The notes beneath the pieces were generated by a model. It worked only from the letters and a program-made list of their open reading frames with translations. It had not been told where the DNA came from and ran no database searches. The position numbers and the translations under genes are program-made. A DNA stretch of 34,789 bases, taken from Nocardioides sp. YR527. Lineage in GTDB: Bacteria > Actinomycetota > Actinomycetes > Propionibacteriales > Nocardioidaceae. The stretch is from contig NZ_FNFN01000018.1 in the NCBI RefSeq assembly GCF_900101045.1, forward strand, positions 1 through 34,789, written 5' to 3'. Within the stretch, counting starts at the first letter, position 1. Each line of letters starts with the position of its first letter. Below are positions 23,587 through 32,045 of this stretch, piece after piece.

Positions 23587-24310
23587 GGTCGTGCTCGTGG
23601 GTATGGCTGGTTCCGTCCGCGTGGAAGTGAGGCGCCATCGGACCCGGGTCGGCCGGGACGAGGGATCCACCGCGGTGCCGGGTCAGCTCGGACCGCACCC
23701 ACCCCACCAGCGCCTCCACGGAGGCCGGGTCCGTACGGGAGAGCGCGATGACCGGACGGCCCTCGCGGACCGACCCCGCGTCGGAGACCATCGCGACCGG
23801 GTCGACACCGACGTACGGGGCGAGGTCGGTCTTGTTGACCACGAGCAGGTCCGCGCGCTCGATGCCGGGGCCGCCCTTGCGGGCGACGTCGCCGCCGCCG
23901 GCGACGTCGATCAGGAAGATCTGGGTGTCGACCAGCGCCGGGGAGAAGGTGGCGGTGAGGTTGTCGCCGCCGGACTCGACCAGGACCACGTCCAGGGGCG
24001 CGAACTCCTCCTCGAGCTCCTCGACGGCGATCAGGTTGGCGGTCACGTCGTCGCGGATGGCGGTGTGCGGGCAGGCGCCGGTCTCGACGGCACGGATGCG
24101 GGCCGGGTCGAGCACGCCCGCGGAGCGGAGGAAGCGGGCGTCCTCGTCGGTATAGATGTCGTTGGTGACCACACCGATCTCCAGATCGGCGGAGAGCTCG
24201 CGGCACAGCAGCGCGATGAGCGAGCTCTTCCCGGTCCCGACCGGCCCGCACACTCCGATGCGCAGCCCCCTGTCGTTCTTCGTCCCATTCTCTGTCTTGG
24301 TCTCAGGCAC
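23567..24310 (-). CDS. ureG: Urease accessory GTPase UreG with C-terminal His tail
   Basis: A 247-residue SIMIBI GTPase that powers nickel insertion into urease. The P-loop is GPVGTGKSS (22-30; most relatives read GPVGSGKT). The nickel/zinc motif CPH is at residues 80-82, then ESGGDNL and the guanine motif NKTDLAP. The last 20 residues hold eight histidines in alternating pattern (HTHEHDHDHQH), whereas UreG His-rich segments are usually N-terminal. No ureE is in the operon, so this tail may store or hand over nickel. Overlaps ureF by 8 nt and ureD by 20 nt. Confidence 0.95.
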   Translation of the reverse strand: MPETKTENGTKNDRGLRIGVCGPVGTGKSSLIALLCRELSADLEIGVVTNDIYTDEDARFLRSAGVLDPARIRAVETGACPHTAIRDDVTANLIAVEELEEEFAPLDVVLVESGGDNLTATFSPALVDTQIFLIDVAGGGDVARKGGPGIERADLLVVNKTDLAPYVGVDPVAMVSDAGSVREGRPVIALSRTDPASVEALVGWVRSELTRHRGGSLVPADPGPMAPHFHADGTSHTHEHDHDHQHA

Positions 24311-24965
24311 TGAACAACCTCCTGGTCGTGTGGGCGTGGGTCTGGGCCCACAGGTCTAGCTGGGGCGCGCTGGGCGCCGGGATGTGATGGGGGTCGGTGA
24401 GCGGGGCGACCTCGGCGGCGAGCCGCTCGGCCTCCGGCAGCAGGTCGTAGACCCACGAGGTGCTCTCGAGCGGGTCGAGGGGCAGCAGCTTGAGGGATGC
24501 CGAGGCGACCGTCTGCAGGTCGTCGTACGCCACCAGCCGGCCCAGCGAGGCCGGCGCGATGCCACCGGTGGCGGCCGCCGCGGCCAGGACGAGCGGGCGG
24601 CAGGGCCGCTCGAGACCGGCCACCTCCACGACGTGCGGCGACTCCGGGAACAGGCGCCTGACCAGCCTCAACAGTGCGCGACCGAGGGTGCGCGAGGTAT
24701 CCCGCATCGAGGCCGCGGGCGTGCGCGCCGCCCAGGCGTCCAGGACCGGCTCCAACGGCAGACCGGCGCGCAGCCGATGCAGGGCCACCACCGCCGTGCC
24801 CGCCTCGACCCGCACGACGCTGGCCAGTCGCGACCGCATGAAGTCCGGCACCTGGTCGGCGGTGAGCCCGGAGCGTACGGCCGCCTCGAGCTGGCCGGAC
24901 TGGGTGTGGCCGGCGACCGGGAGGCGGGCGTCGGCCAGCAGCATCATGAGCAGGTCGTCCGACAT
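24303..24965 (-). CDS. ureF: Urease accessory protein UreF
   Basis: A 220-residue all-helical accessory protein that bridges UreD and UreG on the urease apoenzyme and acts on the GTPase step. The N-terminus MLLADARLPVAGHTQSGQLE is the family hallmark (usual form SDSAFPxGxFAHSxGLE), here with Gln where many have a longer motif. The C-terminal segment SSASLKLLPLD-type is present as VASASLKLLPLDPLES. The ATG at 24965 is 5 nt after the ureC stop. Its divergent sequence is normal for actinobacterial UreF. Confidence 0.9.
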   Translation of the reverse strand: MSDDLLMMLLADARLPVAGHTQSGQLEAAVRSGLTADQVPDFMRSRLASVVRVEAGTAVVALHRLRAGLPLEPVLDAWAARTPAASMRDTSRTLGRALLRLVRRLFPESPHVVEVAGLERPCRPLVLAAAAATGGIAPASLGRLVAYDDLQTVASASLKLLPLDPLESTSWVYDLLPEAERLAAEVAPLTDPHHIPAPSAPQLDLWAQTHAHTTRRLFSA

Positions 24966-24970
24966 CGCGC

Positions 24971-26668
24971 TCAGAACATCGAGTAGAGCTGCGTCAGCGG
25001 CAGCTCGGTCGCGGGGGCGGGCTCGATCAGCTCGCCGTCGACGTGGATGCGGAACGTCTCGGGCTCGACCCGGATGTCCGGGGTCGCGGAGTTGTTGACC
25101 ATCTGCGCCTTCCCGACGTCCCTGGTCGGGGCGACCCCGACCAGGCGCCGACGCAGCCCGAGGCGCTCGGCGAGGCCGGCGTCCAGCGCGGACGGCGCGA
25201 CGAACGAGACCGCGTGGTCCGCCCCCGGTCCCACCAGCGTGGGTCGCATGAGCACCGGCTGCGGGGTCGGGATGGAGGCGTTCGGGTCACCGAGGGCACC
25301 CCAGACCAGGGCGCCGGCCTTCATCACGACCTCGGGCCGGATGCCGAAGAACCGCGGGTCCCACAGGACCAGGTCGGCCATCTTGCCGGGCTCCACGGAG
25401 CCGACCTCGGCGGCGATGCCGTGGGCGATGGCGGGGTTGATCGTGTACTTCGCGACGTACCTCTTCGCTCGCACGTTGTCGGCCTTGCCACCCAGCGAGC
25501 CGAGGCGCGCCTTCATCGCGTGGGCGACCTGCCAGGTGCGGCAGACGACCTCGCCGATGCGGCCCATCGCCTGGGCGTCGGAGGAGGTGATCGAGAGAGC
25601 GCCGAGGTCGTGCAGTACGTCCTCGGCGGCGATCGTGGTCGCCCGGATCCGGGACTCGGCGAAGGCCAGATCCTCGGGCACGCGGGGGTTGAGGTGGTGG
25701 CAGACCATCAGCATGTCGAGGTGCTCGGCGACGGTGTTGACGGTGTGCGGCAGGGTCGGGTTGGTGGAGCCGGGGATGACGTAGGGCAGCGAGGCGACCG
25801 AGAGGATGTCGGGCGCGTGTCCTCCCCCGGCGCCCTCGGCGTGGAAGGCGTGGATGGAACGGCCGGCGATCGCGGCGACCGTCGACTCCAGGTAGCCCGC
25901 CTCGTTGAGCGAGTCCGAGTGCAGGGTGACCTGCAGGCCGTGCTCGTCGGCGGCCTTGAGAGAGGCGTCGATGGCGGCCGGGGTCGAGCCCCAGTCCTCG
26001 TGGACCTTGTAGGCGGCGGCTCCGGCCAGCGCCTGCTCGGCCAGCCCGGCGGCGGAGACGGTGTTGCCCTTGCCCATCAGCAGCAGGTTGACCGGCATGT
26101 CGTCGAGCGCGCGGTGGATGGTCTCCAGGTGCCACGGTCCGGGGGTGACCGTGGTGGCCTTGGAGCCCTCCGAGGGTCCGGTGCCGCCACCGCCGACGGT
26201 GGTGGTCCCGGTCGAGATCGCCTCGACGATCTGGGAGCGGGACAGGAGATGTACGTGGACGTCGATCGCCCCGGCGGTGAGGATCTTCCCCTCGCCGCTG
26301 ACCACGTCGGTGCCCGGTCCGATGACCAGGTCGGGGTGGACCCCGTCGGCGATGTCGGGGTTGCCGGAGCGACCCAGGGCGACGATCCTTCCGCCGCGGA
26401 TCCCCACGTCGGCGCGGACGATGCCCCAGTGGTCGAGCACGAGAGCGTTGGTGATCACCGTGTCGAGCGCACCCTCGGCCCGCGGCACCGTCGACTGGTT
26501 CATCGACTCGCGGATCGACTTGCCGCCGCCGAAGACCGACTCCTCGCCGCCGGCGGTCAGGTCGTCCTCGACCTCGATCCACAGGTCGGTGTCACCCAGG
26601 CGCACCTGGTCGCCGGTCGTGGGGCCGTAGAGCGCGGCGTACTCGCTCCTGCTGATCTCCACCATCAT
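24971..26668 (-). CDS. ureC: Urease subunit alpha (catalytic)
   Basis: A 565-residue catalytic subunit: urea + H2O to ammonia and carbamate, cytoplasmic, di-nickel. All site residues are visible: DVHVH (H138, H140), YKVHEDWG (carbamylated K221, H223), TLHSDSLNE (H250), FHAEGAGGGHAPD (H276), flap MVCHHLNPRVPEDLAFAESR (C323, H324) and SSDAQAMGR (D364). The segment after HVH reads LLSRSQ instead of the usual ICPQ type. Two ATGs in a row overlap the ureB stop; GGAGG at 26671-26675 sits better for the second (26665). Part of the urt-ure operon; expected to be nitrogen-controlled. Confidence 0.97.
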   Translation of the reverse strand: MMVEISRSEYAALYGPTTGDQVRLGDTDLWIEVEDDLTAGGEESVFGGGKSIRESMNQSTVPRAEGALDTVITNALVLDHWGIVRADVGIRGGRIVALGRSGNPDIADGVHPDLVIGPGTDVVSGEGKILTAGAIDVHVHLLSRSQIVEAISTGTTTVGGGGTGPSEGSKATTVTPGPWHLETIHRALDDMPVNLLLMGKGNTVSAAGLAEQALAGAAAYKVHEDWGSTPAAIDASLKAADEHGLQVTLHSDSLNEAGYLESTVAAIAGRSIHAFHAEGAGGGHAPDILSVASLPYVIPGSTNPTLPHTVNTVAEHLDMLMVCHHLNPRVPEDLAFAESRIRATTIAAEDVLHDLGALSITSSDAQAMGRIGEVVCRTWQVAHAMKARLGSLGGKADNVRAKRYVAKYTINPAIAHGIAAEVGSVEPGKMADLVLWDPRFFGIRPEVVMKAGALVWGALGDPNASIPTPQPVLMRPTLVGPGADHAVSFVAPSALDAGLAERLGLRRRLVGVAPTRDVGKAQMVNNSATPDIRVEPETFRIHVDGELIEPAPATELPLTQLYSMF

Positions 26669-26979
26669 GCCTCCTTCACCTGGATGCCGGGCACACGACG
26701 GGCGCCCTTGAGCGCCACGATCGCGACCTCCCGGGACGCGCCCGGCTCGAACCGGCGCGAGGTCCCGGCGGGGATGTCGAGCCGGAACCCCTCGGCCGCG
26801 TCGCGGTCGAAGGCGAGGGCCGAGTTCACCTCGGCGAGGTGGATGTGGGAGCCGATCTGGACCGGCCGGTCGCCGGTGTTGAGGACCACCAACGTACGCC
26901 GCTCCGACTCGCTCCGGTCGGTGTTGAGCCGGATGGTGCCGTCGGCGACGCGTACGGCTCCGGGACCGCTGGACTGCAT
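26665..26979 (-). CDS. ureB: Urease subunit beta
   Basis: A 104-residue structural subunit of the trimeric urease. The core VLNTGDRPVQIGSHIHLAEV is the family signature (normally GDRPIQVGSHxHFxExN), followed by the conserved IPAGTSRRFEPGASREVAIV. Separate ureA, ureB and ureC genes are the usual bacterial arrangement. Starts 14 nt after ureA and overlaps ureC by 4 nt. Confidence 0.96.
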   Translation of the reverse strand: MQSSGPGAVRVADGTIRLNTDRSESERRTLVVLNTGDRPVQIGSHIHLAEVNSALAFDRDAAEGFRLDIPAGTSRRFEPGASREVAIVALKGARRVPGIQVKEA

Positions 26980-26993
26980 GGAGATCTCCCGCT

Positions 26994-27296
26994 TCAGGCG
27001 ATGGGCTGGTGGATGGTGACGAGCTTGCGGCCGTCGGGGAAGGTGGCCTCGACCTGCACCTCGACGAGCATGTCGACGACGTCGGGCATGACCTGCTCGC
27101 GGGTCAGCACGGCGCGCCCCTGCGTCATCAGGTCGGAGACCAGGGCGCCCTCACGCGCGCGCTCGATCACCCAGGTGGAGAGCAGCGCGACCGACTCGGG
27201 GTAGTTGAGGAGCACCCCGCGGGCGAGCCGGTCGCGCGCGACCATCCCGGCCACGGACAGCAGCAGCTTCTCGGTGTCGGAGGGGGTCAGATGCAT
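26994..27296 (-). CDS. ureA: Urease subunit gamma
   Basis: A 100-residue structural subunit. The opening MHLTPSDTEKLLLSVAGMVA and the segments RGVLLNYPESVALLS, TREQVMPDVVDMLVEVQVEA and the end LVTIHQPI match UreA throughout at normal length. It starts only 12 nt after the urtE stop, so the urease genes are most likely read from the urtA promoter; there is no room for a separate one here. Confidence 0.96.
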   Translation of the reverse strand: MHLTPSDTEKLLLSVAGMVARDRLARGVLLNYPESVALLSTWVIERAREGALVSDLMTQGRAVLTREQVMPDVVDMLVEVQVEATFPDGRKLVTIHQPIA

Positions 27297-27308
27297 GTCG
27301 CCAACTCT

Positions 27309-27986
27309 CTAGACGGCCAGCTGGGATCGGACGTGATCGTGCGCCTCGGAGCCGCCGTCGCCACGCGCGGTGATCCGGCCGGCCTCGAGGATGTAGTAGG
27401 CGGAGGCCGTACGCAGCGCGAACCCGACGTGCTGCTCGACGAGCAGCACGGTGAGGTCACCGCGACCGGTGAGCTCGGAGATCACCCGCTCGATCTCGGC
27501 GACGACGTTGGGCTGGATGCCCTCGGTCGGCTCGTCGAGGATGAGCAGCCTCGGCCTGGTCAGCAGCGTACGCGCGATCGAGAGCTGTTGGCGCTGACCG
27601 CCGGAGAGCAGTCCGGCGCGTCGCCCGAGAAGGTCCTTCAACGCCGGGAACAGGTCGATCATCTCGCTGATCCCGGCCCGGTCGCCGACCAGCTGGAGGT
27701 TCTCCAGCGCGGTCATGTCGCCGAAGCTCTGCTGGCCCTGGGGGACGTAGCCCAGGCCTCGCTTCACGCGTGCGCTCGGCCTCAGCGCGGTGACGTCCTC
27801 GCCGTCGAGCAGCACCCGGCCGCTCTTGGCCTTGACCAACCCGACCGCGGCCTTGAGCAGGGTCGTCTTGCCGGCGCCGTTGTGCCCCATCAGCGCCACC
27901 GCGGCGCCCGCCGGGACCTCGAGGCTGACCTCGTGGAGCACCGTGGTGCGGCCGTAGCCGCCGGTGACCGACTCGATCCTCAGCAT
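27309..27986 (-). CDS. urtE: Urea ABC transporter ATPase UrtE
   Basis: A 225-residue LivF-type ATPase of the high-affinity urea importer. Walker A GHNGAGKTT, Q-loop YVPQGQQSFGDMTALENL, signature LSGGQRQQLSIARTL and Walker B LLILDEPTEGIQPNVV are all present; the GIQPN stretch is characteristic of UrtE. Its ATG overlaps the urtD stop (TGATG). The assignment to urea rather than branched-chain amino acids rests on the adjoining urease genes. Confidence 0.93.
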   Translation of the reverse strand: MLRIESVTGGYGRTTVLHEVSLEVPAGAAVALMGHNGAGKTTLLKAAVGLVKAKSGRVLLDGEDVTALRPSARVKRGLGYVPQGQQSFGDMTALENLQLVGDRAGISEMIDLFPALKDLLGRRAGLLSGGQRQQLSIARTLLTRPRLLILDEPTEGIQPNVVAEIERVISELTGRGDLTVLLVEQHVGFALRTASAYYILEAGRITARGDGGSEAHDHVRSQLAV

Positions 27987-28744
27987 CAGGCGTCCTCCCC
28001 TGTCGTCTCGGTGACCGCGGCGACGGTGTCACCCAGATAGACCCGCTGCACCTCGGCGTCCTCCCTGATCGCCGCGGCCGTGCCCTCGGCGATCACCTTC
28101 CCCGCATGCAGCACGGTCACGATGTCGGCGAAGCGTCGGACGAAGTCCATGTCGTGCTCGATGACCACGACGGTCCGCTCCGGGCTGATCCGGCGCAGCA
28201 GCTCACCGGTCTCCTCACGCTCCTCGGCCGACATCCCGGCGACGGGCTCGTCGAGCAGCATGACCGAGGAGTCCTGGACCAGCAGCATGCCGATCTCCAG
28301 CCACTGCTTCTGCCCGTGCGAGAGCACGCCCGCGGGCCGGTCCGCCAGCTTCGTGAGCCCCACGGTCTCCAGCACCTCGGCGACCTGCTCGGGCGTACCC
28401 CGCCGCGGCAGCATCAGCCGCCACCGCGCCCGGTGCACACCGGCGGCGATGTCGAGGTTCTGCAGCACGCTCAGCTCCTCGAAGACCGTCGCGGTCTGGA
28501 ACGTACGTCCCACCCCGAGGCGGGTGATCCGGTGCGATGCCAGCGCGAGCAGATCGCGCGTGCGATAGCGCGCTTCACCACTCCCCTTCGCCAGCCCGGT
28601 CAGGGCGTCCACGAGCGTCGTCTTCCCGGCGCCGTTGGGGCCGATCAGGAAGTGCAGCCGGCCGGGCTCCAGGGTCAGGGACACCCCGTCGATCGCCACG
28701 AAGCCGTCGAACTCGACCCGTAGGTCGTTCACCGTCAGGGTCAT
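27986..28744 (-). CDS. urtD: Urea ABC transporter ATPase UrtD
   Basis: A 252-residue LivG-type ATPase, partner of UrtE. Walker A GPNGAGKTT, the GRTFQTATVFEELSVLQNL Q-loop, signature LSHGQKQWLEIGMLL (the HGQKQWLEI form is a UrtD hallmark) and Walker B VMLLDEPVAGMSAEER. The ATG overlaps the urtC stop (ATGA). Energises urea import with UrtE. Confidence 0.94.
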   Translation of the reverse strand: MTLTVNDLRVEFDGFVAIDGVSLTLEPGRLHFLIGPNGAGKTTLVDALTGLAKGSGEARYRTRDLLALASHRITRLGVGRTFQTATVFEELSVLQNLDIAAGVHRARWRLMLPRRGTPEQVAEVLETVGLTKLADRPAGVLSHGQKQWLEIGMLLVQDSSVMLLDEPVAGMSAEEREETGELLRRISPERTVVVIEHDMDFVRRFADIVTVLHAGKVIAEGTAAAIREDAEVQRVYLGDTVAAVTETTGEDA

Positions 28745-29877
28745 CGCGCTGCCGCCTCCTCGGATGCTGACCGAGGTACCTCGGTCTCGCCTTGCTTCCC
28801 TCGTGGAACTCCGCGAGGAGAGTGATCGTCCACCGAGTTACCTCGGCGAACATTCAGCCGGCCGACCATCCCCAACAGCTGCGCCAGCCCGCCCGGCAAC
28901 AGCAGGATGACCAGCACGAACAGGGCGCCCTGGAAGTAGGACCACGACCCCGGGAAGGCCTCGGAGAGCGACGTCTCGGCGTAGCCGATCAGGAGCGCGC
29001 CGACCGCCGGGCCGAGCAGCGAGGCACGCCCGCCGAGCGCGACCCCGGCCAGCAGCCCGATCGAGGCGACCACACCGACGTCGTCGGGCGAGACGATCCC
29101 GGCGATCGGCACGAAGAGAGCGCCGCCGATCGAGGCCAGGACGGCCGCGATGACGTACGCCGCCAGCTTGACGTTGGCCGGGTCGGTGCCGAGGAAGCGC
29201 ACCCGCTCCTCGCCGTCGCGGACGGCCACCAGCAGCTCGCCGAAGCGGGTGCGGTAGAGCCAGGCCATCGCCAGGATCGAGATGAGCAGGATCCCGGCGG
29301 CGAGGAAGTAGAGCATCCGCTTGTTGGCCGGGTCGAAGAGGGCGTACCCGAAGAAGCCCTGGAAGTTGTTGAGGCCATTGGCACCGCCGGTGGTCTTCAC
29401 CTGGCCGACGAGCAGGATCGCGAAGGCGGCCGCGAGCGCCTGGCTCAGGATGGCGAAGTACGCCCCCTTGATCCGCCGCTTGAACACCGCGAGCCCCAGC
29501 AGGCCGGCCACAAGTGCCGGCAGGACGAGGATGACGACGAGCGCGAGCCCGCCGTTGCGCAGCGGCTCCCACCATCCCGGCACCGTGGCGTCGCCGTAGA
29601 GCGCCATGAAGTCCGGCACCCCGCCGGGGCCGGCGTCGGCGAGCTTGAGGTGCATCGCCATCGCGTAGGCGCCGATGCCGAAGTAGAGCCCCTGGCCGAG
29701 CACGAGCATGCCGCCACGGCCCCAGGCCAGACCGATGCCGACCGCCGCGATGGCGTAGCAGCAGTACTTCGCGAGCAGGCCGAGGCGGAAGTCGGACAGG
29801 ACCGCCGGGGCGAGGACGAGCAGGGCGAGCGCGAGCAGCAGCCAGCCGACGTACGGATAGATCCTTGTCATGCTCAT
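28741..29877 (-). CDS. urtC: Urea ABC transporter permease UrtC
   Basis: A 378-residue LivM-type inner-membrane permease with about ten hydrophobic segments, beginning VGWLLLALALLVLAPAVL. Typical segments are LAWGRGGMLVLGQGLYFGIG, AMAMHLKLAD, KTTGGANGLNNFQGFFGY and PDDVGVVASIGLLAGVALGG. The start is taken at the ATG 29877, overlapping the urtB stop. After the last membrane helix and LLGMVGRLNVRRG the protein carries a hydrophilic tail of about 35 residues (DDHSPRGVPRGKQGETEVPR) coded by a palindrome-rich DNA segment. This tail is probably a recent addition, not part of the family core. Confidence 0.93.
   Translation of the reverse strand: MSMTRIYPYVGWLLLALALLVLAPAVLSDFRLGLLAKYCCYAIAAVGIGLAWGRGGMLVLGQGLYFGIGAYAMAMHLKLADAGPGGVPDFMALYGDATVPGWWEPLRNGGLALVVILVLPALVAGLLGLAVFKRRIKGAYFAILSQALAAAFAILLVGQVKTTGGANGLNNFQGFFGYALFDPANKRMLYFLAAGILLISILAMAWLYRTRFGELLVAVRDGEERVRFLGTDPANVKLAAYVIAAVLASIGGALFVPIAGIVSPDDVGVVASIGLLAGVALGGRASLLGPAVGALLIGYAETSLSEAFPGSWSYFQGALFVLVILLLPGGLAQLLGMVGRLNVRRGNSVDDHSPRGVPRGKQGETEVPRSASEEAAAR
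28769..28846. repeat. Palindromic repeat pair inside the 3' end of urtC
   Basis: GACCGAGGTACCTCGGTC (28769-28786) is a perfect 18-bp palindrome. A near copy, CCGAGTTACCTCGG, lies at 28833-28846. Between them CTCG/CGAG arms form a further small dyad around 28809-28827. The unit spans about 80 bp and encodes the extra C-terminal tail of UrtC. It resembles a small interspersed repeat or a pair of binding sites. Confidence 0.5.
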
Positions 29878-30758
29878 GCCAGGCTCCTGGTCCGGACCGA
29901 GAGGATGCCCTGCGGGCGCAGCTGCAGGAACGCGACGATCGCCAGGAAGACGATCACCTGCGCGACCGAGCCGGTCAGGGCGTGGGCGAGGAACGCCTGC
30001 AGCAGGCCGATCCCGAGAGCCGCGACGATCGTGCCCTTGAGGTGCCCGATACCGCCGACGACGACCACCAGGAACGCCTGCACGATGTAGGACGTGCCAA
30101 GGTTGGGGCCGGTCGACCCGAGCAGGGTGAGCGCCACCCCGGCCACACCGGCCAGGCCCGACCCGATGAAGAAGGTGGCCCGGTCGGTGCGGCGGGTCGA
30201 GATGCCGATGGTCTCGGCGAGGTCGCGGTTGCCGACGGTCGCCCGGATCTGCCGCCCGAGGGCGGTGAACCGGAGCACGGCCAGCAGCGCGGCCACGCAC
30301 GCCGCGGCCAGGACGATGATGAAGAGCCTGGTCAGCGGGAAGTCGTAGCCCAGGATCGGGATCGACCCGTCCAGCCAGCTCGGCGCCGGCACCTCCTTGG
30401 CCGGAGCCCCGAAGATGTCGCGCGCGACCTGCTGCAGGATGAGACCGACGCCGTAGGTGACCAGCAGCGTGTCCAGCGGACGGGCGTACATCCACCGCAG
30501 CACGCTCGCCTCGAGCGCCAGCCCGAGCAGGCCGCCGATCACGAACCCCACGGGGAGCGCGATCAGCAGACTCAGCTCGGTGCTGGCGACGATGGTCGAG
30601 ACGACATAGGCGGTGTACGCGCCGGCCATGATGAACTCGCCGTGGGCCATGTTGATCACGCCCATCTGACCGAAGGTCAGGGTGAGCCCGAGGGCGATGA
30701 GGAGCAGGACCGCACCGGCGGAGACGCCGGTGAAGACCTGGGCGAGGAGGGAATCCAA
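29874..30758 (-). CDS. urtB: Urea ABC transporter permease UrtB
   Basis: A 294-residue LivH-type inner-membrane permease. The second helix region GLTLTFGQMGVINMAHGEFI is diagnostic of the LivH/UrtB family, as is LDTLLVTYGVGLILQQVARD. Several more hydrophobic segments run to the end. Starts 4 nt after urtA and overlaps urtC by 4 nt. Forms the membrane channel with UrtC. Confidence 0.94.
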   Translation of the reverse strand: MDSLLAQVFTGVSAGAVLLLIALGLTLTFGQMGVINMAHGEFIMAGAYTAYVVSTIVASTELSLLIALPVGFVIGGLLGLALEASVLRWMYARPLDTLLVTYGVGLILQQVARDIFGAPAKEVPAPSWLDGSIPILGYDFPLTRLFIIVLAAACVAALLAVLRFTALGRQIRATVGNRDLAETIGISTRRTDRATFFIGSGLAGVAGVALTLLGSTGPNLGTSYIVQAFLVVVVGGIGHLKGTIVAALGIGLLQAFLAHALTGSVAQVIVFLAIVAFLQLRPQGILSVRTRSLA

Positions 30759-30762
30759 CGGG

Positions 30763-32004
30763 CTAGTTCTTCCACCAGTCGTAGGACTTCAGGTAGGGGT
30801 CGGGCTCGATCGGCTTCTCACTCGACCAGACCGTGTCGATCAGGCCCTCGGCGTTCACCTCGCCGATGAGCGCGGTCTTGGCGATGTGGTGGTTCTCGCC
30901 GTCGACCTCGACGGTGCCCTCCGGCGCGTCGTAGGTGACGCCGCCTGCGGCATCGATGACGTCCTCGACCGCGAACGAGTCGGCCTTCTCGACCATCCCC
31001 TTCCACAGGTGCAGCGAGGTGTAGGCCGCCTCCATCGGGTCGGAGGTGACCGCCTTGGCGCCGTTGGCCGCCTTGAAGTCGGTCACGAACTTCTGGTTCG
31101 CCGGGCTGTCGATGGTCTGGTAGTAGTTCCAGGCGGTGTACTGCCCCTCGAGGTTGCCCACGCCGACGCCCGGGACCTCCTCCTCGGCGATCGAGACGGA
31201 GAGCACCGGCATCGCCGCGGCGGTCAGGCCCTTGCCCTTGTACTCCTTGAAGAAGGCCACGTTGGAGTCGCCGTTGAGGGTGTTGAAGACCGCGTCCGCG
31301 CCGGCGGCCTTGACCTTGTCGACGACCGTGCCGAAGTCGGTCGAGCCCAGGGGCTGGTACTCCTCACCGAGGACCTCGATGCCGTTGGCGGCCGCGTACT
31401 GCTTGATGATCTTGTTCGCCGTGCGCGGGAAGACGTAGTCGGAGCCGACCAGGAAGATCGACTCGATCTTCTTCTCCTGCTTGAGGAAGTCGAGGGCGGG
31501 GATGATCTGCTGGTTGGTGGTCGCACCGGTGTAGAAGATGTTGTGCGAGGACTCCAGGCCCTCGTACTGCACCGGGTAGAAGAGCAGCGCGTCGTTGCCC
31601 TCGAAGACCGGCAGCATCGCCTTGCGCGAGCTGGAGGTCCAGCCGCCGAAGACGGCTGCCACGCAGTCGTCCTGGATCAGCTTGGTCGCCTTCTCTGCGA
31701 AGACGGTCGGCTCGGACTGGCCGTCCTCGCTGACGATCTCGAGCTTCTTGCCGAGCACGCCGCCGTCGGCGTTGATCTCCTCGGCAGCCATGGACAGGGA
31801 CTTGAAGACGGTCGTCTCGCTGATCGCCATCGTCCCCGACAGGGAGTTGAGGAAGCCGATCTTGATGGTGTCGCCGCTGGTGTCGACACAGCTCTCGCTG
31901 GTCGCGGTGTCACCGGTCTTGGCGCCGCCGCAGGCGGTCGCGGTCAGGCCCAGGGCGAGCACCGAGCTGGCCGCAAGGAGGCGGCTCGAGAATTTCGTAC
32001 GCAC
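30763..32004 (-). CDS. urtA: Urea-binding lipoprotein UrtA
   Basis: A 413-residue extracellular receptor for urea of the Urt system. The signal MRTKFSSRLLAASSVLALGL leads to the lipobox TATAC, lipidated at about Cys25. The mature start DTIKIGFLNSLSGTMAISET and GSDYVFPRTANKIIKQY, MAAEEINADGGVLGKKLEIV are typical UrtA/AmiC-like sequences. The start is a GTG at 32004 with AAGGA upstream. First gene of the operon; the 132-nt upstream gap carries GlnR-like half-sites on an 11-bp register. Confidence 0.95.
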   Translation of the reverse strand: MRTKFSSRLLAASSVLALGLTATACGGAKTGDTATSESCVDTSGDTIKIGFLNSLSGTMAISETTVFKSLSMAAEEINADGGVLGKKLEIVSEDGQSEPTVFAEKATKLIQDDCVAAVFGGWTSSSRKAMLPVFEGNDALLFYPVQYEGLESSHNIFYTGATTNQQIIPALDFLKQEKKIESIFLVGSDYVFPRTANKIIKQYAAANGIEVLGEEYQPLGSTDFGTVVDKVKAAGADAVFNTLNGDSNVAFFKEYKGKGLTAAAMPVLSVSIAEEEVPGVGVGNLEGQYTAWNYYQTIDSPANQKFVTDFKAANGAKAVTSDPMEAAYTSLHLWKGMVEKADSFAVEDVIDAAGGVTYDAPEGTVEVDGENHHIAKTALIGEVNAEGLIDTVWSSEKPIEPDPYLKSYDWWKN

Positions 32005-32045
32005 GGGATGGTCCTTCCATCGGACATTTGCTCTCGAATGGAAGG

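Noticed and set aside
28741..30495. Extended reading frame running upstream of urtC through urtB
   Set aside because: The upstream part is antisense-like Arg/Pro/Gly sequence overlapping urtB; the UrtC membrane protein starts at 29877 with an ATGA overlap to urtB.
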